From positions 1-64,000 of the forward strand of contig CAVYEM010000003.1 in assembly GCA_963767635.1 (NCBI GenBank): a DNA stretch of 64,000 nucleotides. Direction: 5' to 3'. Positions 17,841-27,769 of the stretch are shown in pieces (positions within the stretch are counted from its first letter, which is position 1; every line of letters begins with the position of its first letter). The translations under genes were made by a program, and so were the position numbers. The notes below the pieces were generated by a model that saw only the letters and a program-made list of their open reading frames with translations, was not told where the DNA came from and did no database searches. The stretch comes from CAVYEM01 sp963767635 (GTDB taxonomy: Bacteria > Vulcanimicrobiota > Vulcanimicrobiia > Vulcanimicrobiales > Vulcanimicrobiaceae).

Positions 17841-18865
17841 ACGCGCGCAAGGTTCCAACGTAGACTCGTTGCCATGCCCGTCGGACCGCGCGATGCATCG
17901 TTCCTTAAAACCCGGCCAAACGGTCAGGATCGTTTCGTATGCGTCCTTTGACTGTTCCATGCGAAGCCATGCGAACGGCCGGGAATCGGCGGCTTGATTG
18001 CCAATTCTCGCAATTGCGGCAGCAAGCACGTCGCGCATGGAGCGCGTCATGTGTTCCGTGATGACCGTGTGCAGCGCCACGGTGAGCGCAGACGGCACAG
18101 GATGGCCAACACTCTCGATCCATTCGGCGCCATCCGCCGTATCGAGCGCAACTGGATGTTTCCGCGCTATGCCGACCGCCGAGCGTAAGCGGTCGATACG
18201 ATGGATCTGGTCCGCCCAAACGAAACCTAGCAACGTATCGACGTCCGTGTCGCTATGCATGTGTAAAGGGTGCAAGTCGCAGCCGCGACGAGCGAGAATG
18301 CGCAAAGGCGCATCTAGATGCGGTGGCGCAGTGAAGTCTGCTTTGTAGATGAACGAGCGAACCCGGATCGCCCACTCCAGGCGGGGCCGCTGTACCGATA
18401 CGAGTCTAGGTTGAGCAGTAGCCCGGCACTCGAGCCGATCTCGAAAAGGCGCAACGGTAGGCCGAAGGCGGCAGCGACGGTGAGTAAAGCCCCAAGAATC
18501 GGCGTTGCGCGTCCGACCTCATTAGTTTGCACCGGTCTGGCGAGCAGTTCATCATATTCAGCATCGTTCGCCCGTATATCATCCAGTATCGCGCTCCACG
18601 CACGGGCCGGCTCCGGTGCGCCGCCGGTTGACGGAAAGTGCGCTGCGATGCGAGGTGCGTATCCGCGCAGCGCGCGAAAGTGTGCAGCTCCCAACAGCCG
18701 AATCGCTATTCTAGAGCGAGCCGCATGGCGGTCCAGCAGATGCGAAAGCGCGGTCTCGTCGGCATAGGCCTGTGCGGCGAGCAAACAGAGAGCACCATAT
18801 AGCGGCGATCCCATCGCGCTGCATGCGGATGCCTGGCGTTCGATGCGCTCCGGGATCGAATGCAC
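17837..18865 (-). pseudogene. DUF2332 family gene with three frameshifts
   Basis: Reading from GTG 18865, the first frame gives the N-terminal part of a DUF2332 protein up to FEIGSSAGLLLNLDSYRYSG. The family's next segment, GDPGSLVHLQ, appears in a second frame. DFTAPPHLDAPLRILARRG and CDLHPL continue in a third, to about 17870. A last shift would give an ending like HGTSLRWNLARV with TGA overlapping the murG ATG. The length without indels, about 342 residues, fits the family, whose function is unknown. It is either a decayed gene inserted between ftsW and murG or an intact gene hit by sequence errors. Confidence 0.75.
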
Positions 18866-18874
18866 CGTAGCCTA

Positions 18875-20040
18875 CTACGGCAGGTCGACGCGACGATGGC
18901 GCCCGACGTTGATGATCAGCGCGACGGCGACGAGCGAGACGATCAGCGAGTGCCGCCGAAGGAAATGAACGGTAGCGGCACGCCCGTTACGGGCCAAGAC
19001 GACGTGACGACGCCGATGTTCACGAACGCTTGGATCGTGATCATCGCCGCGCAGCCCGTCGCCAGAAAAAAACCGAACGAGTCTGGCGCCGCGATTGCAA
19101 TGCGGATCGCACGGTACGCCAGCGTCACGAACAGAACGATGACGGTGATCGTGCCCAGCACCCCGAGCTCTTCACCCAGCACGGAGAAGATGAAGTCCGT
19201 GTACTGTTCGGGCAGATAGAAAAATTTAGCGCGCGATTCTCCCAGACCCACGCCCATCAATCCGCCGCTCCCAAGAGCGAGCAGCGACTGCACGATATGG
19301 AAACCGGTGTTCTGGGGGTCCTTCCAGGGGTCGATGAACGCGAAAATGCGTGCCCGTTTGTAGGGGCTGGCGAAAATCGTGAGGATGGCGGGCGGCAGCG
19401 TCACCATGGTGATCAGGGCTAGGTGTTCGATGCGCGCGCCGGCTGCGAAGAGTAATGCAAACGCCGTAAAAACCAGTAGGCTCGCAGTACCCATGTCGGG
19501 CTCCACGAGCACCAGCATCGCCATAAAGAACACTAGCGCAACCAGTGGGAACAGGCCGCGCACGAGCGAGTTGATCCGGTCGCCGCGAACCGAGAGCACC
19601 GCTGCCAGATACAGCACGAGGCCGAGCTTGGCAAACTCCGAAGGCTGCAGCGAAATCATGCCGGCGCCGATCCAGCGCCGAGCGCCGTTGACGGCGACGC
19701 CGACGTGCGGAACCAAAACTGCGAGGAGCCCCAGCACGCAAAGCAAGAGTGCATACGGTGCACAGCATTTCAGCTTGCGATAATCGATCCGATAGGCTGC
19801 ATACGCGAGCACCAATCCTACGGCCAGATAGATCAGCTGATGTTTGACGTAGTAAGCCGTGTCGTGGTGATCGGCGTATGCCTGCGCGCTCGATGCGCTG
19901 AAGATCATCACCAGTCCGATCGCCACCAGGATCGCAACGGCTGCAAAGAGCAGGGTGTCGGGCGGAGCCGGCACGAACGCGCGCGGCGCTTGAGCACGTG
20001 GGGTTTGCCGATACGAAGGTGCACGGACCGCCGCTTTCAT
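18875..20040 (-). CDS. ftsW: FtsW/RodA-type peptidoglycan polymerase, frameshift near the 3' end
   Basis: A SEDS-family glycosyltransferase with about 10 membrane helices that polymerises lipid II at the septum with FtsI. Present are SLQPSEFAKLGL, the large-loop FFYLPEQYTDFIFSVLGEE segment and TGVPLPFISFGG. As sequenced the frame stops at 18943 right after FGGT. One base shifted, the next residues are SLIVSLVAVALIINVGRHRR, the expected last helix, ending at TAG 18875. One missing base near 18946 therefore explains the truncation. The restored protein has 388 residues. It abuts murD without a gap. Confidence 0.9.
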
Positions 20041-21465
20041 CTATGCCGTCGTCCTCAGCGGGCCGTAGGGCGGTTTTGCGAGCGCGTGGACGGCCGCAAT
20101 GAACTGCCTTCCGCGATCTTCTGCGGATTCAAACATGTCGAACGATGCGCAAGCCGGTGAGAGCAGCACGACCTCGCCGCTATTGGCCAGCGACGCTGCA
20201 CGGCGAACCGCGTCCTCCATCGATTCGGCCCGCTCGGTGCGCGCACGGTGCACGCACGCGGCGATCTCGCCGGCGGCCTCGCCGATCGTCACCAGCGCCT
20301 GCGCGCGTTCATCGATAACGCGTCCCAGCTCCGCAAACTGCGTGTTCTTCGATTTGCCGCCCGCAATGAGCACGATCGGACGATCGTAGGCCTGAAGCGC
20401 GGCGATGGCCGATCCGGGATTGGTGGCTTTGGAATCATCGACGTACAGCACGCCGTCCACGGTCGCTACGCTCTGCAGCCGATGCGCCATGGGGCGGAAG
20501 GAACGCACCGCTTGCGCAAGACCGCGATAGTCGAGACCGAGCGCCAGCGCGGCGAGCAGCGCCGCCATGACGTTCTGGACGTTATGCGCTCCCGCGAGCG
20601 GAATGTCGCCTGTGCACAGTACGTCCACGGGACGCGGGTCGCCGCTGTGCGGGGCGTACACGATCGCATCGCCGCGCAAGTACATGGCCGCATGTTCTCG
20701 CGCAGTCCCCATGGTGAACCAGAGCTGGCGCGCGCGCACCCGCGTTTCACCAGTGTGCCAATGCAGCATGCGCACGCGTTCGTCGTCAAAATTGCCTATG
20801 AAAAAATCCGATTCGTGCTGGTTTGCAAAAATGCGGTATTTGGCCTCTGCGTACTCGTCCATCGAATGGTATCGATCCAGATGATCCGCCGAGATATTGA
20901 GCACGACGGACACGCGCGGGCGGAACGAACGAATCGATTCCAACTGGAACGATGAAACCTCCGCGACGATCAGATCGTGCGGAGCGGCGCCGATCACTTC
21001 CGCTACGAGCGGATTGCCGATGTTCCCGCCAACTCGCACTTCGGAAATACCTGCCGAAGCGCCGCAACTGCGCACGAGATGTCCGATGAGCGAGGTCGTG
21101 GTCGATTTGCCCTTCGTTCCCGTCACGGCAACGATGGGCGCTCGGCACAATCGGTACGCCAGCTCGATTTCGCTGTACACCGGTACGTTTTCGGCTTGCA
21201 CGCGGCGAACGAGCCGGCCGTTGAGCGGAACGCCGGGCGAAAGAATCGCGGCCGTTACGCGGGTCAACACGTCCGTGAGCTCGTCGGGCGGCACGAGTGG
21301 GACGCCGAGCGAGCGCAGGTGGGCGAGCGCATCATGCAGATCCTCCGGCGGCTTCTCATCAACGGCGTACACGGTTACGCCCCGCGCAAGCAGCACCTGG
21401 GCCGTCGCTTGGCCGCTGCGTCCGACGCCGACGATCAACGCCGTATCTCCGCGCTCGAACTTCAT
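20041..21465 (-). CDS. murD: UDP-N-acetylmuramoylalanine--D-glutamate ligase
   Basis: 474 residues from ATG 21465, overlapping the mraY stop (ATGA). Adds D-Glu to UDP-MurNAc-L-Ala. N-terminal Rossmann motif LIVGVGRSGQATA; ATP loop VTGTKGKSTTTSLIGH near residue 115; NISADHLDRYHSM and YVDDSKATNPGS are typical Mur-ligase segments. Slightly longer than average, with no obvious insertion of a known domain. Confidence 0.96.
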   Translation of the reverse strand: MKFERGDTALIVGVGRSGQATAQVLLARGVTVYAVDEKPPEDLHDALAHLRSLGVPLVPPDELTDVLTRVTAAILSPGVPLNGRLVRRVQAENVPVYSEIELAYRLCRAPIVAVTGTKGKSTTTSLIGHLVRSCGASAGISEVRVGGNIGNPLVAEVIGAAPHDLIVAEVSSFQLESIRSFRPRVSVVLNISADHLDRYHSMDEYAEAKYRIFANQHESDFFIGNFDDERVRMLHWHTGETRVRARQLWFTMGTAREHAAMYLRGDAIVYAPHSGDPRPVDVLCTGDIPLAGAHNVQNVMAALLAALALGLDYRGLAQAVRSFRPMAHRLQSVATVDGVLYVDDSKATNPGSAIAALQAYDRPIVLIAGGKSKNTQFAELGRVIDERAQALVTIGEAAGEIAACVHRARTERAESMEDAVRRAASLANSGEVVLLSPACASFDMFESAEDRGRQFIAAVHALAKPPYGPLRTTA

Positions 21466-22430
21466 CGGACGATCGCCAGGCCGATGCCGGAAAACAGGAC
21501 GGACGCGAGCCAAAACCGCGCAGTTACCGTCGTTTCCGGCCAGCCGATCAGTTCGAAGTGATGGTGCAGCGGGCTCATGCGAAATATGCGCCTTCCACCC
21601 GAACGCTTGAAATACCCAACCTGAAGAATGACGGAGAGCGCCTCGGCAACGAACACGCCGCCGATAAGCAGCAGCAGCAGCATCTCGCCGCTCAAGATCG
21701 CCAGGCCCGAAAGCAGCGCTCCGAGCGCCAGCGATCCCGTATCGCCCATGAACATGCGCGCGGGATGACGGTTGTACGTCAAAAAGCCGAAGCATCCGCC
21801 GATGCCCAGCAAGGCGACAACGGGCCATGTCGACGCCGTTACCGCGTCCATGTCCAGCGCAACGATCAGCAGCACGACCAGCGGAGGAACGATCGTGCCC
21901 GCAACCAGCCCGTCCAAGCCGTCCGTCAGATTCACCGCGTGCACGGATCCAGTCACCGCCAGAATGCCCAAGAGTAGCCATAACCAGTGCGGCACGACGA
22001 GCGCGTAACTGCCGGCATGAAAGATCGCATCGCGCGGGAAGATCGACGTGGAAGCGTCGATGAGCCGCAAGAACATGACGGCGACCAGCGCGGTCAGCAA
22101 ATATTTCGTCCGCGCGCGAAGCCCCAGATTTTTGCCGCGTTTGATTCCGATGACGTCATCGACCAATCCGATGGCCGCGCACGCAAAAACGAGAAACATC
22201 AGCCACAGCGTGAGGGCATCGTAGCGTGCCAGCGCGGGCAGCAATGCTGCAAGGATCGCCAGGCCGCCCATCGTCGGTGTCCCCGTTTTTTGCCGGTGTG
22301 TCTGCGGCGCATCCTCGTACGCCGTTTGCCGCACTTGCAGAGCCGGCAGCGTCGCGAGCAGCAGCGCTCCGGCCGCAACCGCAATAAGAAAGCCGATGAA
22401 CAGCGTGACGATCACGGACGCGAGCGTCAT
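21462..22430 (-). CDS. mraY: Phospho-MurNAc-pentapeptide translocase MraY
   Basis: 322 residues with about 10 membrane helices; makes lipid I from UDP-MurNAc-pentapeptide and undecaprenyl phosphate. GTPTMGGLAIL near residue 50, GLVDDVIGIKRGKNLGL (Asp-Asp metal site), VNLTDGLDGL and FRMSPLHHHFELIGW are the family signatures. ATG 22430 overlaps the upstream stop (ATGA) and gives the normal N-terminal helix. Confidence 0.96.
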   Translation of the reverse strand: MTLASVIVTLFIGFLIAVAAGALLLATLPALQVRQTAYEDAPQTHRQKTGTPTMGGLAILAALLPALARYDALTLWLMFLVFACAAIGLVDDVIGIKRGKNLGLRARTKYLLTALVAVMFLRLIDASTSIFPRDAIFHAGSYALVVPHWLWLLLGILAVTGSVHAVNLTDGLDGLVAGTIVPPLVVLLIVALDMDAVTASTWPVVALLGIGGCFGFLTYNRHPARMFMGDTGSLALGALLSGLAILSGEMLLLLLIGGVFVAEALSVILQVGYFKRSGGRRIFRMSPLHHHFELIGWPETTVTARFWLASVLFSGIGLAIVR

Positions 22431-23131
22431 GCCGTGCCGTGCTCGAAGAGCGGGTTCGCTTGCGCGGATCGCCATTTCAGCACGACGACGGGCGTCTGCT
22501 CGTCGCCGTTGCCGTGCGGATTAGAACGGAGCGCGAGCTCCACGGTTCGCCGGTCGACGCCTGCACTCGCGCCCAGAACCTTGGCTTTTTCGAGATCGTT
22601 GGCATCCACGACGCATGCCGCGATGCTCGTGCGCTCGAAGAGCGACTGCGCGAACGCATCCGGATGTTGGGGCGCGAACACGATCGTGCGTTCGAACGGC
22701 GGAAGGGTGCCGGTGTACCCATCGATCGCGGCGATCGCTTCCCCTAAAATTTCATAGAACAAGCCCCGCCGCCGCAGCAATCGTCCGGCGACGTGCGCCC
22801 CCGCCGCGTACAGCACTTTCCAAACCCCCGCGTGATCGATGACGATCTGCAGCGATTCAGGTTGGCTTACCGTCGCCAGGGCGCCCGCGCGTCTCGAAAG
22901 ATAGTAGGCAATTTTGGAGGGTCGCACGTATTCGGCGGCCACTGCCTGCCCTTGCGCGATCGCGACTGCCGTTTCGGAGATCGCAAGGACGTCGCCCGGG
23001 CGCGCGATGCCGGCGACGGTTCGCTGCACGAGGTCGATGAGATCGTCGCCGGGACGCACCAGCGGCGTGCGAACGGGAACCGCAACGATGCCGCGCGGCA
23101 ACTCACGGCGATCCACGTGCAGGCTTTTCAC
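22427..23131 (-). CDS. CofE-like (F420-0:gamma-glutamyl ligase family) protein in the cell-wall cluster
   Basis: 234 residues. The N-terminal TPLVRPGDDLIDLVQ and PGDVLAISETAVAIAQG match the start of the coenzyme F420-0:gamma-glutamyl ligase fold. VVDANDLEKAKVLGAS and NPHGNGDEQTPVVV match the tail shared by CofE homologues in organisms without evident F420 synthesis. It overlaps murF and mraY by four bases on each side, so it is co-translated with the enzymes that finish the UDP-MurNAc-pentapeptide and load it on lipid. An amino-acid ligation acting on a precursor is an attractive guess, but the substrate is unknown. Confidence 0.75.
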   Translation of the reverse strand: MKSLHVDRRELPRGIVAVPVRTPLVRPGDDLIDLVQRTVAGIARPGDVLAISETAVAIAQGQAVAAEYVRPSKIAYYLSRRAGALATVSQPESLQIVIDHAGVWKVLYAAGAHVAGRLLRRRGLFYEILGEAIAAIDGYTGTLPPFERTIVFAPQHPDAFAQSLFERTSIAACVVDANDLEKAKVLGASAGVDRRTVELALRSNPHGNGDEQTPVVVLKWRSAQANPLFEHGTA

Positions 23132-24513
23132 GCCGACTCGCCGCGAGCATCGTCCGGCCTAAGCGCCGCGACGATCTCCTCCAGCCGGTATTTGCGCGAA
23201 CCTTTGAGCAGCACGACGTCGCGCGAACGCGCATGCAGGCGCAGCCAGCCGACGGCGTCGGCGTTGCGCTCGTACGTCACGATGCGATCGGGTGAGAATC
23301 CCGCAGCCACGGCTCCCGCCACGAACGACTGCGCATACTCGCCGCCTGCTAGCAAAATGTCGATGCCGCTCGAAGCGGCGTGCGCGCCCACGCGTTCGTG
23401 CATCGCGGGCGCGTCTGTGCCGAGTTCCGCCATGCTCCCCAGCACGGCGATTCGCCGTTCCGCGCGTTCGCCGGCAAACGCATCGAGCGCCGCGATCATT
23501 CCGGTCGTGCTGGCGTTGTACGCATCGTAGATGAGGCGCATTCCGCCGGCGGTTGGGATGCTTTCGTACCGGCCCGGCGGCAACGTAAGGCTTGCAACAC
23601 TCGAGAGCATGCGTTCCGGCTCGATTCCCAATACCAGCGCCGCGGCCAGCGCGGCCGCCAAGTTTTCGAGGTTGTGCGCTCCGGGAACGCGCACGTCGAT
23701 CGGTAATTCGCGTACCGTTTGCCCGTACGTCAGCATGAGCGCGCGCGCATCGCGTACCCACACGCCTGCGACGCCCGGTTCGCCGGTGCCGAACCAAAGC
23801 GGAGGCGCCGAAAGTTCGCGGGCACGCATTTGCGATTCCCCATCGCGCGCATTGAGCACCGCCTGCGCGCCCTGTGAAAACAAGCCCCATTTCGTGCGCG
23901 CCAGCTGCTCGCGCGATCCAAAAATCTCCAGGTGCGCTTCACCGATGTTGGTCAGCACGCCGATTTGCGGACGCGCGATGCGCACCAACTGCGCGATGTC
24001 GCCCTCGTGGCGCGCACCCATTTCTACTACGAGCGCGCGATGCCGTTCTTGCACCGCAAGCAGCAGTTTGCTCACGCCGATTTCGTTGTTTTCGTTAGCC
24101 GGAGCGGCCAGCACGCCGTCGCTGCCATACTGCGCGGCCAATAGCTGCGTCAGAAAGTGCTTCGTCGTCGTCTTTCCCGTGCTGCCTGTGATGCCGATGA
24201 CGGAACCGCCGTATTGCTCGCGCGCGGCCGCGGCCAGATTCATGTACGCACGCTTGGTGTCCGTCACCAGCAGCGCCGGAATGCTCGCCGGCGCCGCTCG
24301 CGGATCGTCGATTACAAGTGCCGCGGCGCCTCTGGACACCGCATCCTCGACATAGTCGTGTCCGTCGAAGCGCTCGCCGCGCAGCGCCAAAAAGGTGTCG
24401 CCCGCGCCAAGCGCGCGCGTATCGGTCACGACGCGTACGATCGCTGGAATGCGCTCCGCATGCACGACCCGTGCGCCGGTCGCACGCACTGCCGCTTCCC
24501 ACCCCAGGCTCAT
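23128..24513 (-). CDS. murF: UDP-MurNAc-tripeptide--D-Ala-D-Ala ligase
   Basis: 461 residues. Adds the D-Ala-D-Ala made by Ddl. Motifs: DTRALGAGDTFLALRGERFDG split around residue 40 (DTRALGAGDTFLAL), ATP loop GITGSTGKTTTKHF near residue 105, ANENNEIGVS and NIGEAHLEIFGS in the middle, and YDAYNASTTGM near residue 335. It overlaps murE and the CofE-like gene by four bases on each side. Confidence 0.96.
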   Translation of the reverse strand: MSLGWEAAVRATGARVVHAERIPAIVRVVTDTRALGAGDTFLALRGERFDGHDYVEDAVSRGAAALVIDDPRAAPASIPALLVTDTKRAYMNLAAAAREQYGGSVIGITGSTGKTTTKHFLTQLLAAQYGSDGVLAAPANENNEIGVSKLLLAVQERHRALVVEMGARHEGDIAQLVRIARPQIGVLTNIGEAHLEIFGSREQLARTKWGLFSQGAQAVLNARDGESQMRARELSAPPLWFGTGEPGVAGVWVRDARALMLTYGQTVRELPIDVRVPGAHNLENLAAALAAALVLGIEPERMLSSVASLTLPPGRYESIPTAGGMRLIYDAYNASTTGMIAALDAFAGERAERRIAVLGSMAELGTDAPAMHERVGAHAASSGIDILLAGGEYAQSFVAGAVAAGFSPDRIVTYERNADAVGWLRLHARSRDVVLLKGSRKYRLEEIVAALRPDDARGESA

Positions 24514-25976
24514 CGATGCAGCGCCTCGCGGTGCGCCAGGGCCTCTCGGGCAACAGTGAGGTCGTCGAACGGGAGGGCTTGCGTACCGACGATTTGGAAG
24601 CTCTCGTGGCCTTTGCCGGCAATCAGCACGACGTCGCCTTCGCGCGCACCGGCGATGGCCGCTTCGATCGCTTCGCGTCGATCGAGGCGCACTGCGTGCG
24701 GTGCCGCGCCGATGCCCGGAAGAATTTCATCGACGATTTCCTGCGGATCTTCCGTGCGCGGGTTGTCGGAGGTGACGTACGTGTAATCGGCGTAGCGCGC
24801 GGCAGCTGCACCCATTTGCGGGCGCTTTCCGCGATCGCGATCGCCGCCGCAGCCGAACACGACCACCAGACGACGCGCAGCCGTTTCGCGCAGCGCGCGC
24901 AGCACGTTTTCGAGCGCATCGGGTGTGTGAGCATAGTCGACGACAACGTCGACGCCGTTCGCGTGCACGTGTTCCATGCGTCCGGCCACACGCTGCAGGG
25001 ACGCCAAACCGTCCGCCGCGTGCGCATCGCCGGCACCGAGCATGCGCGCGATGCCAATGGCGCACAGCGCATTCGCCACGTTGAATCGCCCCGGCAGACG
25101 CACCTCGAAGCGCCGTCCGCTCAAATAAAAGACGCTGCCGTCGGATCGAACCTCGACGTTCTCGGGTCGCACGTCGGCAGCGGCTCGCATCGCATAAGTC
25201 GTCACGGGCTTGCGCGCACGCAACTCACTCGACCAGCGGGCGCCCAAAGCATCGTCCGCATTGAGTACGCAGCGATGCGCAGCCTCGAACAGCGAGCGTT
25301 TCGCCGCCGCATACGCATCGAACGTCTTGTGGAAGTCGAGATGATCGCGAGTAACGTTCGTGAGCGCGCCAACCTCAAAACGCACGTCGGCCACGCGCTG
25401 CAGCGCCAGTGCGTGCGAACTCACCTCCATAGCAACGGCCTTCGCGCCGGCATCGCGCATCTGCGCCAGCAGCTGCGCAAGTTCGCAGGCAAGCGGCGTG
25501 GTGTGCTGCAAGCTCCACGTGCGTTCGCGCATGTGCGCGCCGATGGTGCCGATCGACCCGCACGCAATCGCGGCGGCATTCAGAATGGCGGCAGTCATCT
25601 GCGCAGTCGTGGTTTTGCCGTTTGTGCCCGTGATGCCGGCCACGGCCAGATCCTCCGACGGACGGCCGTTGAAGGCGTGCGCCAGCTGCGAGAGCGCCCG
25701 CGCAGTATCGGGCACGATGACCGACGTCACGTGCGCAGGCACTTCGCACGGTTCTTCCGTCAGCACGGCGACGGCGCCCCGCTCTACCGCCTGGCCGATG
25801 AACCGGTGCCCGTCCGTATGTTCGCCGCGCAACGCGACAAACAGGCTCCCCGGCCGGACGCTGCGCGAGTCTATCTCGAGCGCGTTCACCGCAACGCTGG
25901 CCGGGCCCATGATGCGCGCGCCGCCGGCAAGCGCGGACAGCAGCGAATCCAGGGTGCAGCGGCGCTCCATGTCCAT
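24510..25976 (-). CDS. murE: UDP-MurNAc-L-Ala-D-Glu--meso-DAP ligase
   Basis: 488 residues from ATG 25976 (a second ATG two codons later is equally possible). ATP loop GITGTNGKTTTAQM near residue 115 and NVTRDHLDFHKTF near residue 215. YVTSDNPRTEDP carries the DNPR signature of enzymes that add meso-diaminopimelate, so the wall is probably DAP-type. It starts five bases before ftsI ends on this strand, as part of the same transcript. Confidence 0.95.
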   Translation of the reverse strand: MDMERRCTLDSLLSALAGGARIMGPASVAVNALEIDSRSVRPGSLFVALRGEHTDGHRFIGQAVERGAVAVLTEEPCEVPAHVTSVIVPDTARALSQLAHAFNGRPSEDLAVAGITGTNGKTTTAQMTAAILNAAAIACGSIGTIGAHMRERTWSLQHTTPLACELAQLLAQMRDAGAKAVAMEVSSHALALQRVADVRFEVGALTNVTRDHLDFHKTFDAYAAAKRSLFEAAHRCVLNADDALGARWSSELRARKPVTTYAMRAAADVRPENVEVRSDGSVFYLSGRRFEVRLPGRFNVANALCAIGIARMLGAGDAHAADGLASLQRVAGRMEHVHANGVDVVVDYAHTPDALENVLRALRETAARRLVVVFGCGGDRDRGKRPQMGAAAARYADYTYVTSDNPRTEDPQEIVDEILPGIGAAPHAVRLDRREAIEAAIAGAREGDVVLIAGKGHESFQIVGTQALPFDDLTVAREALAHREALHR

Positions 25977-25980
25977 ACGT

Positions 25981-27765
25981 TCACCGGGTCTTCTGCGCGG
26001 CGTGCCGCCTGACCAAGCGTTTGTCACCGAACGCGAGCGGGGGCGCCTTGAATTGCGGCAGCACCCCGGCGTGCAGCATCGCGGCCTTGGCGATGGCGAC
26101 GAACGCCGGAGCGGCCACAATAGAGCCGTAGATGGCGCCTTGCGGCTTTTCGACTTTGACGTAGATGACGTACCGCGGGTGCGGGTAGGGAACCATGCCG
26201 ATGAAGGACGCGACGTACGAACCGGGATCGTATCCGCCGTTTTCCACCATCTGCGCGGTTCCGGTTTTTCCGGCCGTCGCGTAGCCCGGAATTTGAGCTG
26301 ACGGGTTCCCGGTGCCCCGCACGACGACAGCGCGCAAGAAGCCGCGCAGCACCGCCGCGGTCTTCTGCGAGAAAACGCGCCGTTCGATCTCGGGCGGATA
26401 CGAGTAAATCGGATCGCCGCTCGCATCGAGGATCGAGCGCACGATGCGCGGGCGAACCAGCAGGCCCCCGTTGGCGATAGCGCAATAAAAACGCGTCAGC
26501 GCAATGGGCGTGACGGACACGCCTTGCCCGAACGACATCGTCGCGAGCGAACTGCCGCTCCACTGCGCGGGCGGCGGCACGATGCCGGGATTTTCGCCGG
26601 CCAGCCCGATCTGTGTAGGCATGCCGAAGCCCGCGCGGCGCTCCATGTCGTAAAACGTCTTGCTGCCGATGAATAGACCGACGTCCGCAGCTCCGACGTT
26701 GAGTGAGTCGGCGATGATCGTTTCCAGGGTATCGCCCGCGGGATTGGGCGTGAGGCCGTCGACGGCGTTGTAAATGCGGCTGCCGCCAACTTCGAGGGGG
26801 CCAATCGAATTAAAGCGGCGGGTTATCGAGACTTTGCCGCTGTCGATCGCCGCGGCAGCCGTGAGGAGCTTGAACGTCGAACCGGGTTCGTACGCGTCTT
26901 GAACCGCGCGGTCGCGGTAGTCGTCGGCGGAGTATTTCCAATAGGCGTTGGGATCGAAGTTCGGAGCGTTCGCCATCGCCAGCACTTCGCCCGTGTACGG
27001 GTTCATGACGATGGCCGTGCCGCTGCGCGCGTGATACGTCGTAACCTGTTTCTGCAGCGCGGACTGCGCGACGAACTGCAGATACGAATCGAGGGTGAGC
27101 TGCAGTGAAAGCCCCGGCTTTGCCGGTTTGACGACGCGGTGCTGGCCGAAGGGAATCGGCCGCCCGAACTCGTCCGCTTCAATCGTCACGCGTCCGGACG
27201 ATCCCTTGAGCAGATTGTCGAAGGTGTACTCCAATCCGCTCAGGCCGTTCTCGTCGATCCCGACGAATCCCAAGACGGTCGATGCGCTGCGGCCTGACAG
27301 ATCGACGCGTCGCCCCGTATCTTCTTCGATAACGGAAATGCCCGGAATATCGAGCGCTTCCACCTTGTCGGCTTGATCGTGTGGAATCTTGCGCGCGATC
27401 CACACGAATTGCAGATGCCGATCGTGCAGCAGCCGCGCGGTCGCCGTGTCGATCTTGCCGACGAGGCGGCCGAGTTGCCGTATCACGACATCGGGATCCG
27501 AGAGATCGTGCGGCACGGCGTAGACGCTCTCGGAGGGCAGCGAGCGCACGAGCACGTTGCCTTCGCGGTCCAAAATGCTCCCGCGACGCGCGAAGACTTC
27601 GATCGAATCGCTGCGCTGTGCGAGTGCTTCTTTTGCGTACACCGGGCCTTTGACGAGCTGCACGTATGAGAGGCGCCACGACAGAAACGCGCCGATCGCC
27701 ATCAACACGTAAAACAAGAATTTCGCGCGGCGAGGAGCCACGCGCGCGAAGATTCGTTTATGCAA
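25981..27765 (-). CDS. ftsI: FtsI/PBP2-type peptidoglycan transpeptidase
   Basis: About 594 residues from TTG 27765, five bases after the ftsL stop. A GTG at 27822 would add 19 residues overlapping ftsL. One N-terminal membrane anchor (KFLFYVLMAIGAFLSW), a pedestal domain from RRGSILDREGNVL, then the transpeptidase domain with SxxK in PGSTFKLL, SxN in ADSLNVG and KTG in AGKTGTAQM. It cross-links septal peptidoglycan in the periplasm together with FtsW. No PASTA domain is visible. Confidence 0.93.
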   Translation of the reverse strand: MHKRIFARVAPRRAKFLFYVLMAIGAFLSWRLSYVQLVKGPVYAKEALAQRSDSIEVFARRGSILDREGNVLVRSLPSESVYAVPHDLSDPDVVIRQLGRLVGKIDTATARLLHDRHLQFVWIARKIPHDQADKVEALDIPGISVIEEDTGRRVDLSGRSASTVLGFVGIDENGLSGLEYTFDNLLKGSSGRVTIEADEFGRPIPFGQHRVVKPAKPGLSLQLTLDSYLQFVAQSALQKQVTTYHARSGTAIVMNPYTGEVLAMANAPNFDPNAYWKYSADDYRDRAVQDAYEPGSTFKLLTAAAAIDSGKVSITRRFNSIGPLEVGGSRIYNAVDGLTPNPAGDTLETIIADSLNVGAADVGLFIGSKTFYDMERRAGFGMPTQIGLAGENPGIVPPPAQWSGSSLATMSFGQGVSVTPIALTRFYCAIANGGLLVRPRIVRSILDASGDPIYSYPPEIERRVFSQKTAAVLRGFLRAVVVRGTGNPSAQIPGYATAGKTGTAQMVENGGYDPGSYVASFIGMVPYPHPRYVIYVKVEKPQGAIYGSIVAAPAFVAIAKAAMLHAGVLPQFKAPPLAFGDKRLVRRHAAQKTR

Positions 27766-27769
27766 GGCC

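Noticed and set aside
16728..18305. A real bifunctional DUF2332-MurG protein
   Set aside because: In the adjacent frame the DUF2332 end (HG-TSLRWNLARV) is followed by TGA overlapping the murG ATG; the open fusion is better explained by an indel.
24318..26012. A 564-codon open frame on the plus strand opposite murE/murF
   Set aside because: Shadow of high-GC codon use in the mur genes; no recognisable domain.
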